Source: an uncultured bacterium
Lineage (GTDB): Bacteria > Bacillota_I > Bacilli_A > RF39 > UBA660
NCBI GenBank assembly: GCA_947646655.1
Contig: CANSHI010000002.1
Span: 83,123 to 147,122 of the forward strand
Reading direction: 5' to 3'
Length of the DNA: 64,000 nucleotides
In this document: positions 22,861-32,298 of the stretch, piece after piece
How positions within the stretch are numbered: the first letter of the stretch is position 1
How the letters are laid out: every line of letters starts with the position of its first letter
Notes under the pieces: model-generated
The model's input: only the letters and a program-made list of their open reading frames with translations
What the model was told of the DNA's origin: nothing
Database searches by the model: none
Made by a program: the position numbers and the translations under genes

Positions 22861-23880
22861 ATGACTGATAAACTAATTGGAAATGAAAAAAATATTTTAT
22901 TTTATAATGATGAAGAGGGGAATACTAAAGTAGAAGTATTACTTGAAAATGAAGATGTATGGTTAAATACAGAAGCTTTAGCTACGCTTTTTAGTGTTAA
23001 AAGGCCTGCTATAACTAAACATATAAATAATATTTATAGTGATTGTGAATTAGAAGAAAGTAGCACATGTTCCAAAATGGAACATGTGGGTAATGATGGA
23101 AAACAAATTTATAATACAAAATATTACAATCTTGATATGATTATTTCTATTGGATTTAGAGTTAATTCTAAAAAAGGAATTAAATTTAGAACTTGGGCAA
23201 ATAAAATCATTAAAGATTATATGATACAAGGGTTTGCTTTAAATGATGAAAGATTTATGAAAGCAAGAAAGACTGATCAAGAATATTTTAAAAGATTGCT
23301 TGAAAGAATTAAGTTAATTCGTACAAGTGAAAGAATGTTTTATCAAAAAATTACTGATATATTTGCTGAATGCTCAATTGATTACGATAAAGATAGTGAT
23401 ATGGCAATTACATTCTATAAAACAATTCAAAATAAATTCCACTTTGCTATCACTGGTCAGACTGCTACTGAAATTGTATATAATAGAGTTGATGCAAAAA
23501 AGGATAATATGGGACTTACAACATGGGAGAATTCTCCTGATGGAAAAATACTGAAATCAGATGTTATAATTGCTAAAAACTATTTAGATGAAAAAGAAAT
23601 TAAGAACTTGAATAATTTAGTCAACTTATTTTTAGATATTGCTGAAAATAATGCCGAAAGAAATATTGCGATGTATATGAATGACTGGAAGAACGAAGTG
23701 GGAAATGCATTAAGAGTATTTCATTATAATGTTTTAGAGGGAAAAGGTAAAATTTCGCATAAAAAGGCCAAAGAGAAAGCAGAAAGTGAATATGAAAAGT
23801 TTAAAGTCATTCAAGATAATAATTATGTATCTGATTTTGATAGATTGATAAGTGAAACAAAACATATAGAAAATAAGTAA
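22861..23880 (+). CDS. RhuM family protein
   Basis: A full-length 339-aa RhuM-family protein. The N-terminal about 110 residues form the family's DNA-binding-like domain (DVWLNTEALATLFSVKRPAITKHI...YNLDMIISIGFRVNSKKGIKFR), and the C-terminal RhuM core includes FHFAITGQTATEIVYNRVDA and LFLDIAENNAERN. RhuM was named from a Salmonella pathogenicity island, and relatives are scattered on mobile islands, often beside Fic genes as here. The biochemical role is unknown. The ATG at 22861 has AAAGGAAGTG upstream. The frame is intact between two decayed neighbours and it has a strong promoter. Confidence 0.87.
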   Translation: MTDKLIGNEKNILFYNDEEGNTKVEVLLENEDVWLNTEALATLFSVKRPAITKHINNIYSDCELEESSTCSKMEHVGNDGKQIYNTKYYNLDMIISIGFRVNSKKGIKFRTWANKIIKDYMIQGFALNDERFMKARKTDQEYFKRLLERIKLIRTSERMFYQKITDIFAECSIDYDKDSDMAITFYKTIQNKFHFAITGQTATEIVYNRVDAKKDNMGLTTWENSPDGKILKSDVIIAKNYLDEKEIKNLNNLVNLFLDIAENNAERNIAMYMNDWKNEVGNALRVFHYNVLEGKGKISHKKAKEKAESEYEKFKVIQDNNYVSDFDRLISETKHIENK

Positions 23881-23903
23881 ATTGAATATTTACAAATTAC
23901 TGA

Positions 23904-24708
23904 AAATTATATAGTTTTCAAATTTTACCTAGGAATCGATTTTATTTTTACAATAATGCAATAAAACCTGTCGATAAACGAGTTATCAAAACAGATTCTA
24001 AAGAATTTATTATTGATTTAGAGGCTAATTATTTTAATGAGGTAGATGAATTAAAAAAAGCATTAGATGATAAAAGACCGTTACCGAAAGAAACTTTAAG
24101 ATCTTTGGAAGAATCAATTAATCTTGAATGGACATATAACAGTAATGGTATAGAAGGTAATACTTTATCGTTACGCTAGATACAAATAGTATTAGAGGGA
24201 ATTACAGTGGGAGGAAAATCAATAAAAGAGCATTTAGAGGCTATCAATCACGAAAAGGCTATTTTATATTTAAATGATTTGGTAAAAGAAAATAATCCTA
24301 TTACAGAATGGAACATCAAAAGTATTCATCAATTAGTTTTAAAAGATATTGATGATGATAATTCAGGAAGATATAGAAGAGAAAATGTTACTATAAAAGG
24401 GGCTACTCATATTCCTCCTGATTATTTGAAAGTACCAGAGTGAGCGTTGGAATAAAACTGCTTTGCTACATGGTGAATTAGTTAAAATTCACCTATTTAT
24501 AGATGGCAATGGTAGGACATCAAGGTTACTTATGAATTTAGATTTAATGAATCACGGATATAATCCAGTGATAATTAAAAAAGCGGATAGATTAGAATAT
24601 TTTGAAGCATTAGATAAAGCTCTTACAACTGGTGATTACACAGATTTTGTTAGATTACTAACAAGGCTGGAAATAGAAATGTTAAAGAAATATTTAGAAT
24701 TATTATAG
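23904..24708 (+). pseudogene. Broken Fic-domain protein
   Basis: Fic enzymes transfer AMP or other phosphates onto target proteins. Pieces are recognisable: EESINLEWTYNSNGIEGNTLSL, GGKSIKEHLEAINHEKAI, SGRYRRENVTIKGATHIPP, and the catalytic motif as VKIHLFIDGNGRTSR (HxFxDGNGR) near 24486-24530. Damage: no start codon in frame, TAG at 24177-24179, TGA at 24441-24443, and a deletion with frameshift removing about 20-25 residues before the catalytic helix. In the catalytic motif the usual Pro after His is Leu (IHLFIDGNGR). It lies right after rhuM. Confidence 0.85.
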
Positions 24709-24717
24709 GAGGTAAAT

Positions 24718-25191
24718 ATGGTTAATGAAAAAAAAGATTTTAATGCAATGATGAATAATAATAAGGATATGCCTAAAATACAAATTGTAAAAGATGAAAA
24801 AACAATAAAAAAATATGGTGGAACTAAAATGTTTTTTGCGCCACCAATTTATTACAATGAGTTAATGAAAAAAGTACCAAAAGGGAAACTAATGACGGTT
24901 AGTCAAATGAGAGAATACCTAGCAAAAGAAAATGATGCAGATTTTACTGATCCTATGACAGCTGGTATATTTGTAAATATAGTTGCTTGGGCTAGTTCTC
25001 AAAGAACTACTGATATAACACCATATTGGAGAACATTAAAATCGGATGGAGAATTGAACGCTAAGTATCCTGAAGGGATAGAGTTGCAAAAAAGCTTATT
25101 GGAGAAAGAAGGACATACGATTATTTTAAAAGGAACAAAAAATAAAAAATACTATGTTAAGGATTTTAAAAATAGTTTGATAGAATTATAA
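24718..25191 (+). CDS. Alkyltransferase-like (MGMT/Atl-family) protein
   Basis: A 157-aa protein whose central part resembles the DNA-binding domain of O6-alkylguanine-DNA alkyltransferase: VPKGKLMTVSQMREYLAKE, then an ITPYWRTLKSDGEL segment in the position of the alkyl-acceptor PCHRV. The acceptor Cys-His is Tyr-Trp here (PYWR), so it cannot accept alkyl groups and should act, if at all, like Atl proteins that bind damaged bases and recruit repair. A perfect TAGGAGGT precedes the ATG. It follows the Fic remnant by 9 nt and may have been its operon partner. Substrate and partner are unknown. Confidence 0.65.
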   Translation: MVNEKKDFNAMMNNNKDMPKIQIVKDEKTIKKYGGTKMFFAPPIYYNELMKKVPKGKLMTVSQMREYLAKENDADFTDPMTAGIFVNIVAWASSQRTTDITPYWRTLKSDGELNAKYPEGIELQKSLLEKEGHTIILKGTKNKKYYVKDFKNSLIEL

Positions 25192-25369
25192 TTTTATTAT
25201 AGGAGCAATATGGAAATATTAAAGTATATTGCTTGAAGCAAAAGCAAAGAATGATATAGAGGTAATATCAAAAAAATTAGAAGTTATAAATGAGCAATGT
25301 TAAAAACGAAAAAGATAAAAGGATTTTAAATTATTAGGAAAAATAAGAAAACAGAGGGAGTGAAGAAAT

Positions 25370-26212
25370 TTGAAGAAAGAGACATTTATTGAATATGCTA
25401 ATAACACTTTTAAAGATAAAGCATTAGAATTAGTATTAAAAAATATTGATCTATTTTTTGATGATATAGAAATAAAGCATCAACAGAAGTACAAATTAAA
25501 TGATGAAGTATCTTTAAAAAGAGGAACATTTTTACACGGTATTCCAGGATATATAGAAAATTTTGACTGGATCGTAGAAAATGGTTTTTTGGCAGTTGAT
25601 TTTACAGGTAAAAGTGAAGGAAAAAATAAAATAAAAAATAGTATTGGAATGTGGAATATCCAAGAAGATATTTCTTTAAAAGATTATATAACTTCGTATA
25701 GTGGATTTACTATTACATATACGATTGGGAGAGGTCCAGGATCTAAAAAAATGTCTGAGTTAGTACCGTATCATATGTTTGATAACTTTACTGAGGAGTT
25801 AAATAATAGAGAAGATGTTTGGACATATTGGGGTGAAAAAACGAAAGAAGTGACGTTTTTGCCTAGTCTAGTTTCTGATAAAAGACAAATTGCATTTATT
25901 TTAAATATGGAAAGTGAATATGCTCAAGAACTTAGTAAAGCAGATGTTTGGAACGTAGAATATGATGAAGAAACATTAAAAGAGTTTTTAGATTATCGAT
26001 ATCTTCCTCAATTTGTAGAATTAAGATTTAATAAAGATGCTACTTCTACAGATAGGGAAGCTGCTATAATGTTTGGACTACCGATAAAGCTTGTTGAAGG
26101 AGTGTTTGTAGGTAGAAAACTTGAAAATGACCAAAATGCTCTTTTATATATTAAAAGCAAGTTGTCACACTGTTATATTTGTAATTTAAATGGAAAAGTT
26201 ATTGTAGAATAA
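25370..26212 (+). CDS. Uncharacterised 280-aa protein
   Basis: I do not recognise a family with certainty. The protein is soluble, with no signal peptide or membrane helix. RGTFLHGIPG followed by NFDWIVENGFLAVDFTG resembles the short His-Gly/NGFL pattern at the start of some ADP-ribosyltransferase-like folds, and IMFGLPIKLVEGVFVGRK is a conserved-looking C-terminal block; ADP-ribosylation is only a weak guess. The start is TTG, with GAGGGAG upstream. The preceding 178 bases (25192-25369) hold a tiny frameshifted relic (a TAGGAG site, MEILKYI, then LEAKAKNDIEVISKKLEVINEQ in another frame). Confidence 0.6.
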   Translation: MKKETFIEYANNTFKDKALELVLKNIDLFFDDIEIKHQQKYKLNDEVSLKRGTFLHGIPGYIENFDWIVENGFLAVDFTGKSEGKNKIKNSIGMWNIQEDISLKDYITSYSGFTITYTIGRGPGSKKMSELVPYHMFDNFTEELNNREDVWTYWGEKTKEVTFLPSLVSDKRQIAFILNMESEYAQELSKADVWNVEYDEETLKEFLDYRYLPQFVELRFNKDATSTDREAAIMFGLPIKLVEGVFVGRKLENDQNALLYIKSKLSHCYICNLNGKVIVE

Positions 26213-26308
26213 CTAGTTTGTCTTGCTTTTGAACAATAGTTTTGTTAGAATATTTTATAACACATAAAAGTTACAGACTTTAGATGTATATGATAGGAGC
26301 AATTTTAA

Positions 26309-27136
26309 ATGAAAATATTTATAATATGTAGTAAGAAGTTTTATTCAAGAATTAGTGAATTAGAGAATAAATTAATAAAAATGGGACATACACCATTTAT
26401 GCCTAATTGTTATGATGAACCTGATGTTGAAGAAAAGTTTAAGACGATGGGTGAAAATGAACATCAAAAATTTAAGGCTAGAATGTATAAACAGAGTAGA
26501 GAAATGCTAAAAAATGTGGATGCTGTTTTAGTTTTAAATTTTGATAAAGAGAAAGATGGTAAAGTAGAAAAAAATTATATAGGCGGTGCTACATTTTTAG
26601 AAATGTATGATGCATTTTGTATGGGCAAAGAAATCTTTATGATGAATCCCGCTCCTCAAAGTATTTTGTATGATGAAATAGTCGGCTTTAGTCCTCGTGT
26701 TATAAATGGAGATTTAAGCTTGATACAGGATACTATTAATGTAGACTTTGATTTAGAAAATTACTTGATGTGGCTTGCAAGTTTTTCTGAGACATTTCCG
26801 AATTTTTATAGTGAAAGTAGGTTTGTTGGTGATCCCTGTGTTAGGGAAGAAGATAAAACTAATATAAAATGCTTATTTAGGTTATATGCATTGCTAAAAG
26901 AAAAATGCTCAGATTTTATTATTGATAATGTTTTTGATGAAACTATAAAATTTAAATTTGACTCTGTAGGTTATGAAATTAACTCTCATGAAAATAATGG
27001 AAATTTATGTAGTCTTAAAAGAGTTTCTTTAGGAGTAGATAGTGCTGATTATTTTGATGTAGAAAATATTTTATATGAAGATACATCAAAAGCTTATATT
27101 AATAAACCAAACTCAAATAAAACTAGAGAAGTTTAA
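26309..27136 (+). CDS. Nucleoside 2-deoxyribosyltransferase-like protein
   Basis: The first about 140 residues match the nucleoside deoxyribosyltransferase-like Rossmannoid fold. It opens with MKIFIICSKKFYSRI, a middle block NVDAVLVLNFDKEKDGK...NYIGGATFLEMYDAF has the Gly-Gly and Glu of the family, and MNPAPQ is followed by a strand ending NGDLSLI. The C-terminal about 130 residues are unassigned. Proteins of this shape hydrolyse or transfer nucleobases, and relatives occur as effectors in defence systems; neither role can be shown here. TAGGAGC sets the start. A strong bidirectional terminator ends it against the convergent helicase gene. Confidence 0.6.
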   Translation: MKIFIICSKKFYSRISELENKLIKMGHTPFMPNCYDEPDVEEKFKTMGENEHQKFKARMYKQSREMLKNVDAVLVLNFDKEKDGKVEKNYIGGATFLEMYDAFCMGKEIFMMNPAPQSILYDEIVGFSPRVINGDLSLIQDTINVDFDLENYLMWLASFSETFPNFYSESRFVGDPCVREEDKTNIKCLFRLYALLKEKCSDFIIDNVFDETIKFKFDSVGYEINSHENNGNLCSLKRVSLGVDSADYFDVENILYEDTSKAYINKPNSNKTREV

Positions 27137-27152
27137 AGATGTCTCTAGTTTT
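27119..27152 (+). terminator. Bidirectional terminator
   Basis: A perfect 11-bp stem AAAACTAGAGA/TCTCTAGTTTT (27119-27129 with 27142-27152), 12-nt loop, T-rich on the right and A-rich on the left. It serves the converging genes on both strands. Confidence 0.8.
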
Positions 27153-28674
27153 ATTTTTCTATTACATTCTTGTAGTTTTCTTCGAGTTCTTTTATAAATA
27201 TCGATTTATCCTTATGAGGCACTAAAAGAAAAACTTTATTTTTGGTACGAGTAAGCGCAACATAAAATAATCTTCTTTCTTCGTCAAATGGAAACTTAGA
27301 TTTATGTGGAGAAACAAAGCGAAGAATTTCGTCATCTTTTTGTTGACTGGGAAATCCAAGAGTTGAATCGGTTAAGTTTATTATAATAACATTATCGCTT
27401 TCTAATCCTTTTGATTTGTGAGTCGTCATATAAGTAATTTTTAAACTAGGATGATCGTATGAAAATATTTGATTATTATTCATTTTAAACTTAGTCGTAT
27501 CTAAAAAGTAATTAATATCTTTATTATTTCGCCCTAAAATTAGTATATCACCTTTGCTAGTTTTTTGAATGTAGTCAATTGTTTCGGTAAGTGCATTTTT
27601 GGCATAAGTATAATTTTTAATTATTATAGGTTTTCGAATGGATTTTTGAGACCGAAGTTTTTTTCGCATTTGATCTTTATTTTTCATGACAAATGAACCA
27701 GCAACATCGATAAGTTCTTGACTATTGCGGTAAGTATTTTGAATTTTTAAGATTTTTCCATCTTTAAACATTTTTTTAAAATCTAAAAATAGTGAAAGAT
27801 CACAGCCAGTAAACCTATATATAGATTGAAAATCATCTCCTACTGCCACTAGACGTGCATTAGTTTTTTCAAGTATGCTTTTAACTAAGTTGAAGCGCAC
27901 AAGTGATGTATCTTGGTATTCGTCGATTAATATATATTTTAACTTGTGGAAAAAGCCATATTTGTCCACAGTTTTTTTAGCTTTGATTAACATATCATCA
28001 AAATCTATTTCTCGATTTTGCTCTAAATAATCTGTATACTTGTTATAAATTACTATTGCTAAGGTTAAAAGAAGTTTTTCTCTTTTATATTTTTTAAAAT
28101 TGAAAGTCAGCTTAGCTCTATCTAAAAATTTTAAAAAGTCTTCAACCTGATGATTATTCGATTTGAATAAATGGATAAATGTAGATAAAAGATTACTTAA
28201 AGAAACAATTTCTTCAGGATGATCGGCTAAAAATTTTTTATATTCGTCTGCTGATTTTAAGTTAAAATATTTTAGTAAAATTTTTAGATTTGCTAAATTT
28301 TTCTTGTAAAGAACTTCAGTATAGAAAAATTCTCTTATTATATCTTCTAAAAGATTTGTATCAGCTATATCGAAAGTCATGTGTCGTTTTAAGATTTCAA
28401 GAGAAAGCTTATGAAAAGTATAAACGTCTATAGTAAGATTAAGATCTTCATAAATCTTTCTTTTTAGATCGGAGGATGCGGCTGTAGTAAAAGATATACA
28501 TAAAATCTCTTTGGGGTTGATATTTTTTTCTTGAACTAAATATTTTATTTTACCTAATAAAGTTAATGATTTTCCAGATCCGGCTCCTGCAACTACTAAA
28601 AGGTGCTTATGGTTATCTTTAACTATGGCAGTTTGTTCTTTATCTAACGTATATTTTCCAACAGTTATTTTCAT
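27151..28674 (-). CDS. UvrD/Rep-type superfamily 1 DNA helicase
   Basis: A 507-aa ATP-dependent 3'-5' DNA helicase of the UvrD/Rep group. Walker A is AGAGSGKS at residues 29-36, preceded by the Q-motif LDKEQTAIV; the DExx box is LIDEYQDTS near residue 250; GDDFQSIYRF is motif III; and MTTHKSKGLESDNVIIINL plus FYVALTRTKNKVF are motifs V and VI. It is shorter than UvrD or PcrA (about 720 aa), missing much of the 1B/2B domains, so it is probably a specialised repair or displacement helicase rather than PcrA. It is convergent with the preceding gene and stands alone. Confidence 0.85.
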   Translation of the reverse strand: MKITVGKYTLDKEQTAIVKDNHKHLLVVAGAGSGKSLTLLGKIKYLVQEKNINPKEILCISFTTAASSDLKRKIYEDLNLTIDVYTFHKLSLEILKRHMTFDIADTNLLEDIIREFFYTEVLYKKNLANLKILLKYFNLKSADEYKKFLADHPEEIVSLSNLLSTFIHLFKSNNHQVEDFLKFLDRAKLTFNFKKYKREKLLLTLAIVIYNKYTDYLEQNREIDFDDMLIKAKKTVDKYGFFHKLKYILIDEYQDTSLVRFNLVKSILEKTNARLVAVGDDFQSIYRFTGCDLSLFLDFKKMFKDGKILKIQNTYRNSQELIDVAGSFVMKNKDQMRKKLRSQKSIRKPIIIKNYTYAKNALTETIDYIQKTSKGDILILGRNNKDINYFLDTTKFKMNNNQIFSYDHPSLKITYMTTHKSKGLESDNVIIINLTDSTLGFPSQQKDDEILRFVSPHKSKFPFDEERRLFYVALTRTKNKVFLLVPHKDKSIFIKELEENYKNVIEK

Positions 28675-28744
28675 AAAATCATCTCTTATTAATTATATAT
28701 TTTATAAATTTAAATTGCAAATTTTAAGTATAATTTTGAGAAAT

Positions 28745-28765
28745 AAAAAAAGATAAAAATCTTTT
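28745..28765 (-). terminator. lemA terminator
   Basis: AAAAGAT (28748-28754) and ATCTTTT (28759-28765) form a 7-bp stem; on the minus strand it is followed by a T-run. It overlaps the lemA stop codon. Confidence 0.65.
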
Positions 28766-29303
28766 AAATCTTGAAATCTAATATATCTTTGTCATTCATG
28801 TTTTTGTTGTCAAAATAAAATCTTTCGTCTATTCCATGTATTCTAGATATTATATTAGAAGGAAATTTCTTTATAAGTAAGTTTAGTGAAGTAGTATATT
28901 TATTATAATATGACTTTGCCGCATCACTTTTTTCAACGACTATTTTTAACTCTGTAGATAAGTTTCTATAATTGTCGTTGTCCAATTTATCGGGAAAATC
29001 TTCTCTTATTTTTTTAAATGTATCTGTAACTTTTGTCATTTTACGATCGGCATCAAAGTTACTCATTTTATCACTCTCAAAATCTTTAAAGTTATTTTGA
29101 TCTAGTTCTGTTGAAGAATTAATTTCTTTTTCCATACTTACTAGTAGGTCAAACCTTTTTCTTAAAGTTTCATCTATTTCGCTTTCTGCTTCATTGATTC
29201 TTACTATACATTTTTGAAGTTTGTTATATATAAAAATGTAGCCGATTACTAAAAAAGCTGCTAGAGCAATTAATACAAAGATTATTACTGTTACTATTTC
29301 CAC
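28764..29303 (-). CDS. lemA: LemA family membrane protein
   Basis: LemA proteins have one N-terminal transmembrane helix and an extracellular or cytosolic antiparallel helical bundle; their cellular role is unclear. Here the helix spans about residues 4-25, followed by NKLQKCIVRINEAESEIDETLRKRFDLL, the typical start of the bundle, and SRIHGIDERFYFDN near the end. At 179 aa the size is right. It starts at GTG with AGGATGTGA upstream and is transcribed away from uvrA. No HtpX gene, its frequent partner, is adjacent. Confidence 0.85.
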   Translation of the reverse strand: MEIVTVIIFVLIALAAFLVIGYIFIYNKLQKCIVRINEAESEIDETLRKRFDLLVSMEKEINSSTELDQNNFKDFESDKMSNFDADRKMTKVTDTFKKIREDFPDKLDNDNYRNLSTELKIVVEKSDAAKSYYNKYTTSLNLLIKKFPSNIISRIHGIDERFYFDNKNMNDKDILDFKI

Positions 29304-29402
29304 AATGAGTCACATCCTATAATTACATTATAACAAAATATGGGGATATTTTAAATAGAATTTCTGTAAAAACAACTTTTTTTACAAATTGGTAAGTTCA
29401 CA

Positions 29403-29431
29403 CTTTTAATTTATTTAAAATGTGTTAAAAT
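29403..29431 (+). promoter_or_regulatory. Promoter of uvrA (extended -10 type)
   Basis: TGTTAAAAT at 29423-29431 is an extended -10; no good -35 stands 17 bases upstream (CTTTTA). The same TGTTAAAATAAT occurs at the secA promoter. No SOS (DinR-type) box was spotted. Confidence 0.45.
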
Positions 29432-29456
29432 AATAAGGAAATTTGGTGGTGGCTTT

Positions 29457-32261
29457 ATGGATAAAATTGTTATAAAGGGAGCAAGAGAAAATAATTTAAA
29501 AAATGTTGATATCGAAATTCCAAAAAATAAACTAGTAGTAATGACTGGAGTAAGTGGTTCTGGAAAAAGTAGTTTAGCGTTCGATACAATTTATGCAGAG
29601 GGACAGAGAAGATATGTCGAAAGTTTAAGTGCTTATGCTAGACAGTTTTTAGGAGGTACAGAAAAACCTGATGTCGATTCAATAGAAGGTTTAAGTCCTA
29701 GTATTTCAATAGATCAAAAAACGACAAGTAAAAATCCTCGAAGTACAGTAGGAACTGTTACAGAAATTTATGATTATTTGAGACTTTTATTTGCTAGAGT
29801 AGGTACTCCTTATTGTCCAAATCATAATACTCCAATTAAAAGTCAAACTGTTGATGAGATTGTCGATAAGATTTTCTCTTACGGAGAGGGTACAAAAATT
29901 GAAGTCATGGCTCCAGTAGTCCGTGCTGAAAAAGGCATGCATATTCAAGTAATTGAAGACTTGAGAAAAAATGGATTTACGAGAGCAAGAGTTAATGGGA
30001 CTGTATACGATTTAAGCGAAGATATAAAATTAGAAAAAAATAAAAAAGATACTATAGAAGTTATCGTCGACAGAATTGTAGTCCGTGAAAAAGATAGAGC
30101 ACGTCTTTCTGAATCTATCGAAACTTCTACTAAGATGGCTCATGGCAGAGTTTTAGTGAATATAGTTGGAGATAGAGAAGTACTATTTAGTGAAAATTTT
30201 GCATGTCCTATTTGTGATTTTTCACTACCTGAGTTAGAGCCAAATATGTTTTCTTTTAACAATCCTTTTGGGGCGTGTGAAGATTGTAAAGGTTTAGGCT
30301 TTAAACAGATGATAAATTTGAATCTTTTAATTCCGGATAGAAAGAAATCTATAATAAAAGGTGCTATAAAGGGGTTAAGTTTAGATTCTAGTATTATGAT
30401 GACAGAACTTGAGACTGTTGCGAAACATTATGATATCGATTTAAATGCTCCTATAGAAAAACTAACTAAAGAAAAATTGGATATTATACTTTATGGAAGT
30501 CCTGATATTTTAACATTTGACTATGTTGCAAAAAATGGAAATACTAGACATACGAGCAGTTATTTTGAAGGGATCGTAAAAAATCTTGAAAGACGATACA
30601 TTGAAACTAATAGTGCTTGGATTAGAGAGTGGCTAGATATGTATATGATGGATACTGAGTGTCCAACTTGTCATGGTGCTAGATTAAAAAGTGATACATT
30701 GGCAGTTAAAATCGGTGACAAAAGTATATATGAAGTAAGTTTAATGAGTATTGCTAAATTAATTCCTTTTTTCGAAAAATTAAAATTGTCAAAAGAGGAA
30801 GCTAAGATTGCAGAATTATTGCTAAAAGAAATTTTGAATAGATTAAATTTTTTAAAGAATGTAGGTCTTGAATATTTGACTTTGGCAAGAACGGCATCTA
30901 CTTTGTCAGGTGGAGAGTTGCAAAGAATTAGGCTAGCTACTCAAATAGGAAGTAGATTAACTGGAGTTCTTTATGTACTTGATGAACCTAGTATTGGACT
31001 ACATCAAAGAGATAATGATAAACTTATAAATTCTCTTTTAGAAATGAGAGATTTAGGAAATACATTGATAGTAGTAGAACACGATGAAGATACTATGAGA
31101 GCAGCCGATTACTTAATAGATGTCGGTCCTGAAGCGGGAGAAAATGGTGGAAGAATTGTTTCACAAGGAACTCCTACGGAGGTTATGAATGATAAGAATA
31201 GTTTAACAGGTAAATATTTAAGTGGTGAATTAAAAATTGAGGTTCCTAAAAAGCGAAGAAAAGGAAATGGAAATGTTTTAGAAATAAAAGGCGCTAAAGA
31301 ACATAATTTAAAAAATATCAATGTTAAAATACCTCTTGGAAAGTTTGTGTGCGTTACTGGTGTAAGTGGCTCAGGTAAAAGTAGTCTAGTTGATGAAATT
31401 ATTTATAAAGCTCTTATGAAGAATGTATATAATTCCAAAGTCGAACCTGGTCTTTGTAAGGCTATAAAAGGACTTGAACATATAGATAAAGTTGTTCAGA
31501 TTAGTCAGGATCCAATTGGTAGAACTCCTAGAAGTAATCCAGCAACATATATCGGTCTTTTCGACGACATAAGAGATTTATTTGCAGAACTTAAGGAATC
31601 CAAAATTAGAGGATTTGATAAAGGAAGATTTTCGTTTAATGTCAAAGGTGGAAGATGTGAAGCTTGTTGGGGAGACGGAGTAAAAAAAATCGAGATGCAT
31701 TTCTTACCTGATGTTTATGTACCTTGTGATGTATGTGATGGCAAGAGATATAATAAAGAGACTTTAGAAGTCAAATTTAAAGGTAAAAATATTTATGAAG
31801 TTTTAGATATGCGTGTAAGTGAAGCGATAGACTTTTTTGATAGTGTACCAAAAATTAAAACAAAATTGCAAATGCTAATCGATGTCGGCTTATCTTATAT
31901 AAAACTTGGTCAGAGTGCTCCTACCTTATCTGGTGGAGAAGCTGGAAGAATAAAATTGGCTAAAGAACTTCAAAAGAAACCTACAGGAAAAAGTATATTT
32001 ATTTTGGATGAACCGACAACAGGTTTGCATTCTGAGGATATTAGAAAATTGCTTACTATTTTAAATCGAATTGTCGATAATGGTGATACTGTTTTGGTAA
32101 TCGAACACAATTTAGATGTCATAAAAGTCGCTGATCACATAATCGATTTAGGTCCTGAAGGTGGTGATGGAGGTGGCGAGATAGTCGCTGTTGGTACTCC
32201 TGAGCAAATAGTAAAAGTGAGTGAATCTTATACAGGTAAATATTTAAAGAAAATGTTATAA
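29457..32261 (+). CDS. uvrA: Excinuclease ABC subunit A
   Basis: UvrA scans DNA for bulky damage and loads UvrB in nucleotide excision repair. The 934-aa protein has two ABC ATPase modules, each with Walker A (GVSGSGKSSL near 31-40 and again near 640) and signature TLSGGE. Zinc modules appear as CPICDFSLPE...CEDCKGLGF and CEACWGDGVKK...CDVCDGKRY. All expected parts are present. GGTGGTGG precedes the ATG. uvrB, its usual neighbour, is not adjacent. A strong terminator follows. Confidence 0.97.
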   Translation: MDKIVIKGARENNLKNVDIEIPKNKLVVMTGVSGSGKSSLAFDTIYAEGQRRYVESLSAYARQFLGGTEKPDVDSIEGLSPSISIDQKTTSKNPRSTVGTVTEIYDYLRLLFARVGTPYCPNHNTPIKSQTVDEIVDKIFSYGEGTKIEVMAPVVRAEKGMHIQVIEDLRKNGFTRARVNGTVYDLSEDIKLEKNKKDTIEVIVDRIVVREKDRARLSESIETSTKMAHGRVLVNIVGDREVLFSENFACPICDFSLPELEPNMFSFNNPFGACEDCKGLGFKQMINLNLLIPDRKKSIIKGAIKGLSLDSSIMMTELETVAKHYDIDLNAPIEKLTKEKLDIILYGSPDILTFDYVAKNGNTRHTSSYFEGIVKNLERRYIETNSAWIREWLDMYMMDTECPTCHGARLKSDTLAVKIGDKSIYEVSLMSIAKLIPFFEKLKLSKEEAKIAELLLKEILNRLNFLKNVGLEYLTLARTASTLSGGELQRIRLATQIGSRLTGVLYVLDEPSIGLHQRDNDKLINSLLEMRDLGNTLIVVEHDEDTMRAADYLIDVGPEAGENGGRIVSQGTPTEVMNDKNSLTGKYLSGELKIEVPKKRRKGNGNVLEIKGAKEHNLKNINVKIPLGKFVCVTGVSGSGKSSLVDEIIYKALMKNVYNSKVEPGLCKAIKGLEHIDKVVQISQDPIGRTPRSNPATYIGLFDDIRDLFAELKESKIRGFDKGRFSFNVKGGRCEACWGDGVKKIEMHFLPDVYVPCDVCDGKRYNKETLEVKFKGKNIYEVLDMRVSEAIDFFDSVPKIKTKLQMLIDVGLSYIKLGQSAPTLSGGEAGRIKLAKELQKKPTGKSIFILDEPTTGLHSEDIRKLLTILNRIVDNGDTVLVIEHNLDVIKVADHIIDLGPEGGDGGGEIVAVGTPEQIVKVSESYTGKYLKKML

Positions 32262-32265
32262 AAAT

Positions 32266-32298
32266 AAAAGTATGCAGATTTAGTCTGTATACTTTTTT
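32266..32298 (+). terminator. Bidirectional terminator after uvrA
   Basis: A 13-bp stem (32266-32278 with 32284-32296, one wobble), 5-nt loop TTTAG and flanking A and T runs, between converging genes. Confidence 0.8.

Noticed and set aside
25192..25369. Possible small toxin or antitoxin gene after the Atl-like gene
   Set aside because: A TAGGAG site and ATG exist, but the frame stops after eight codons and continues only in another frame; I cannot show that it is a gene.
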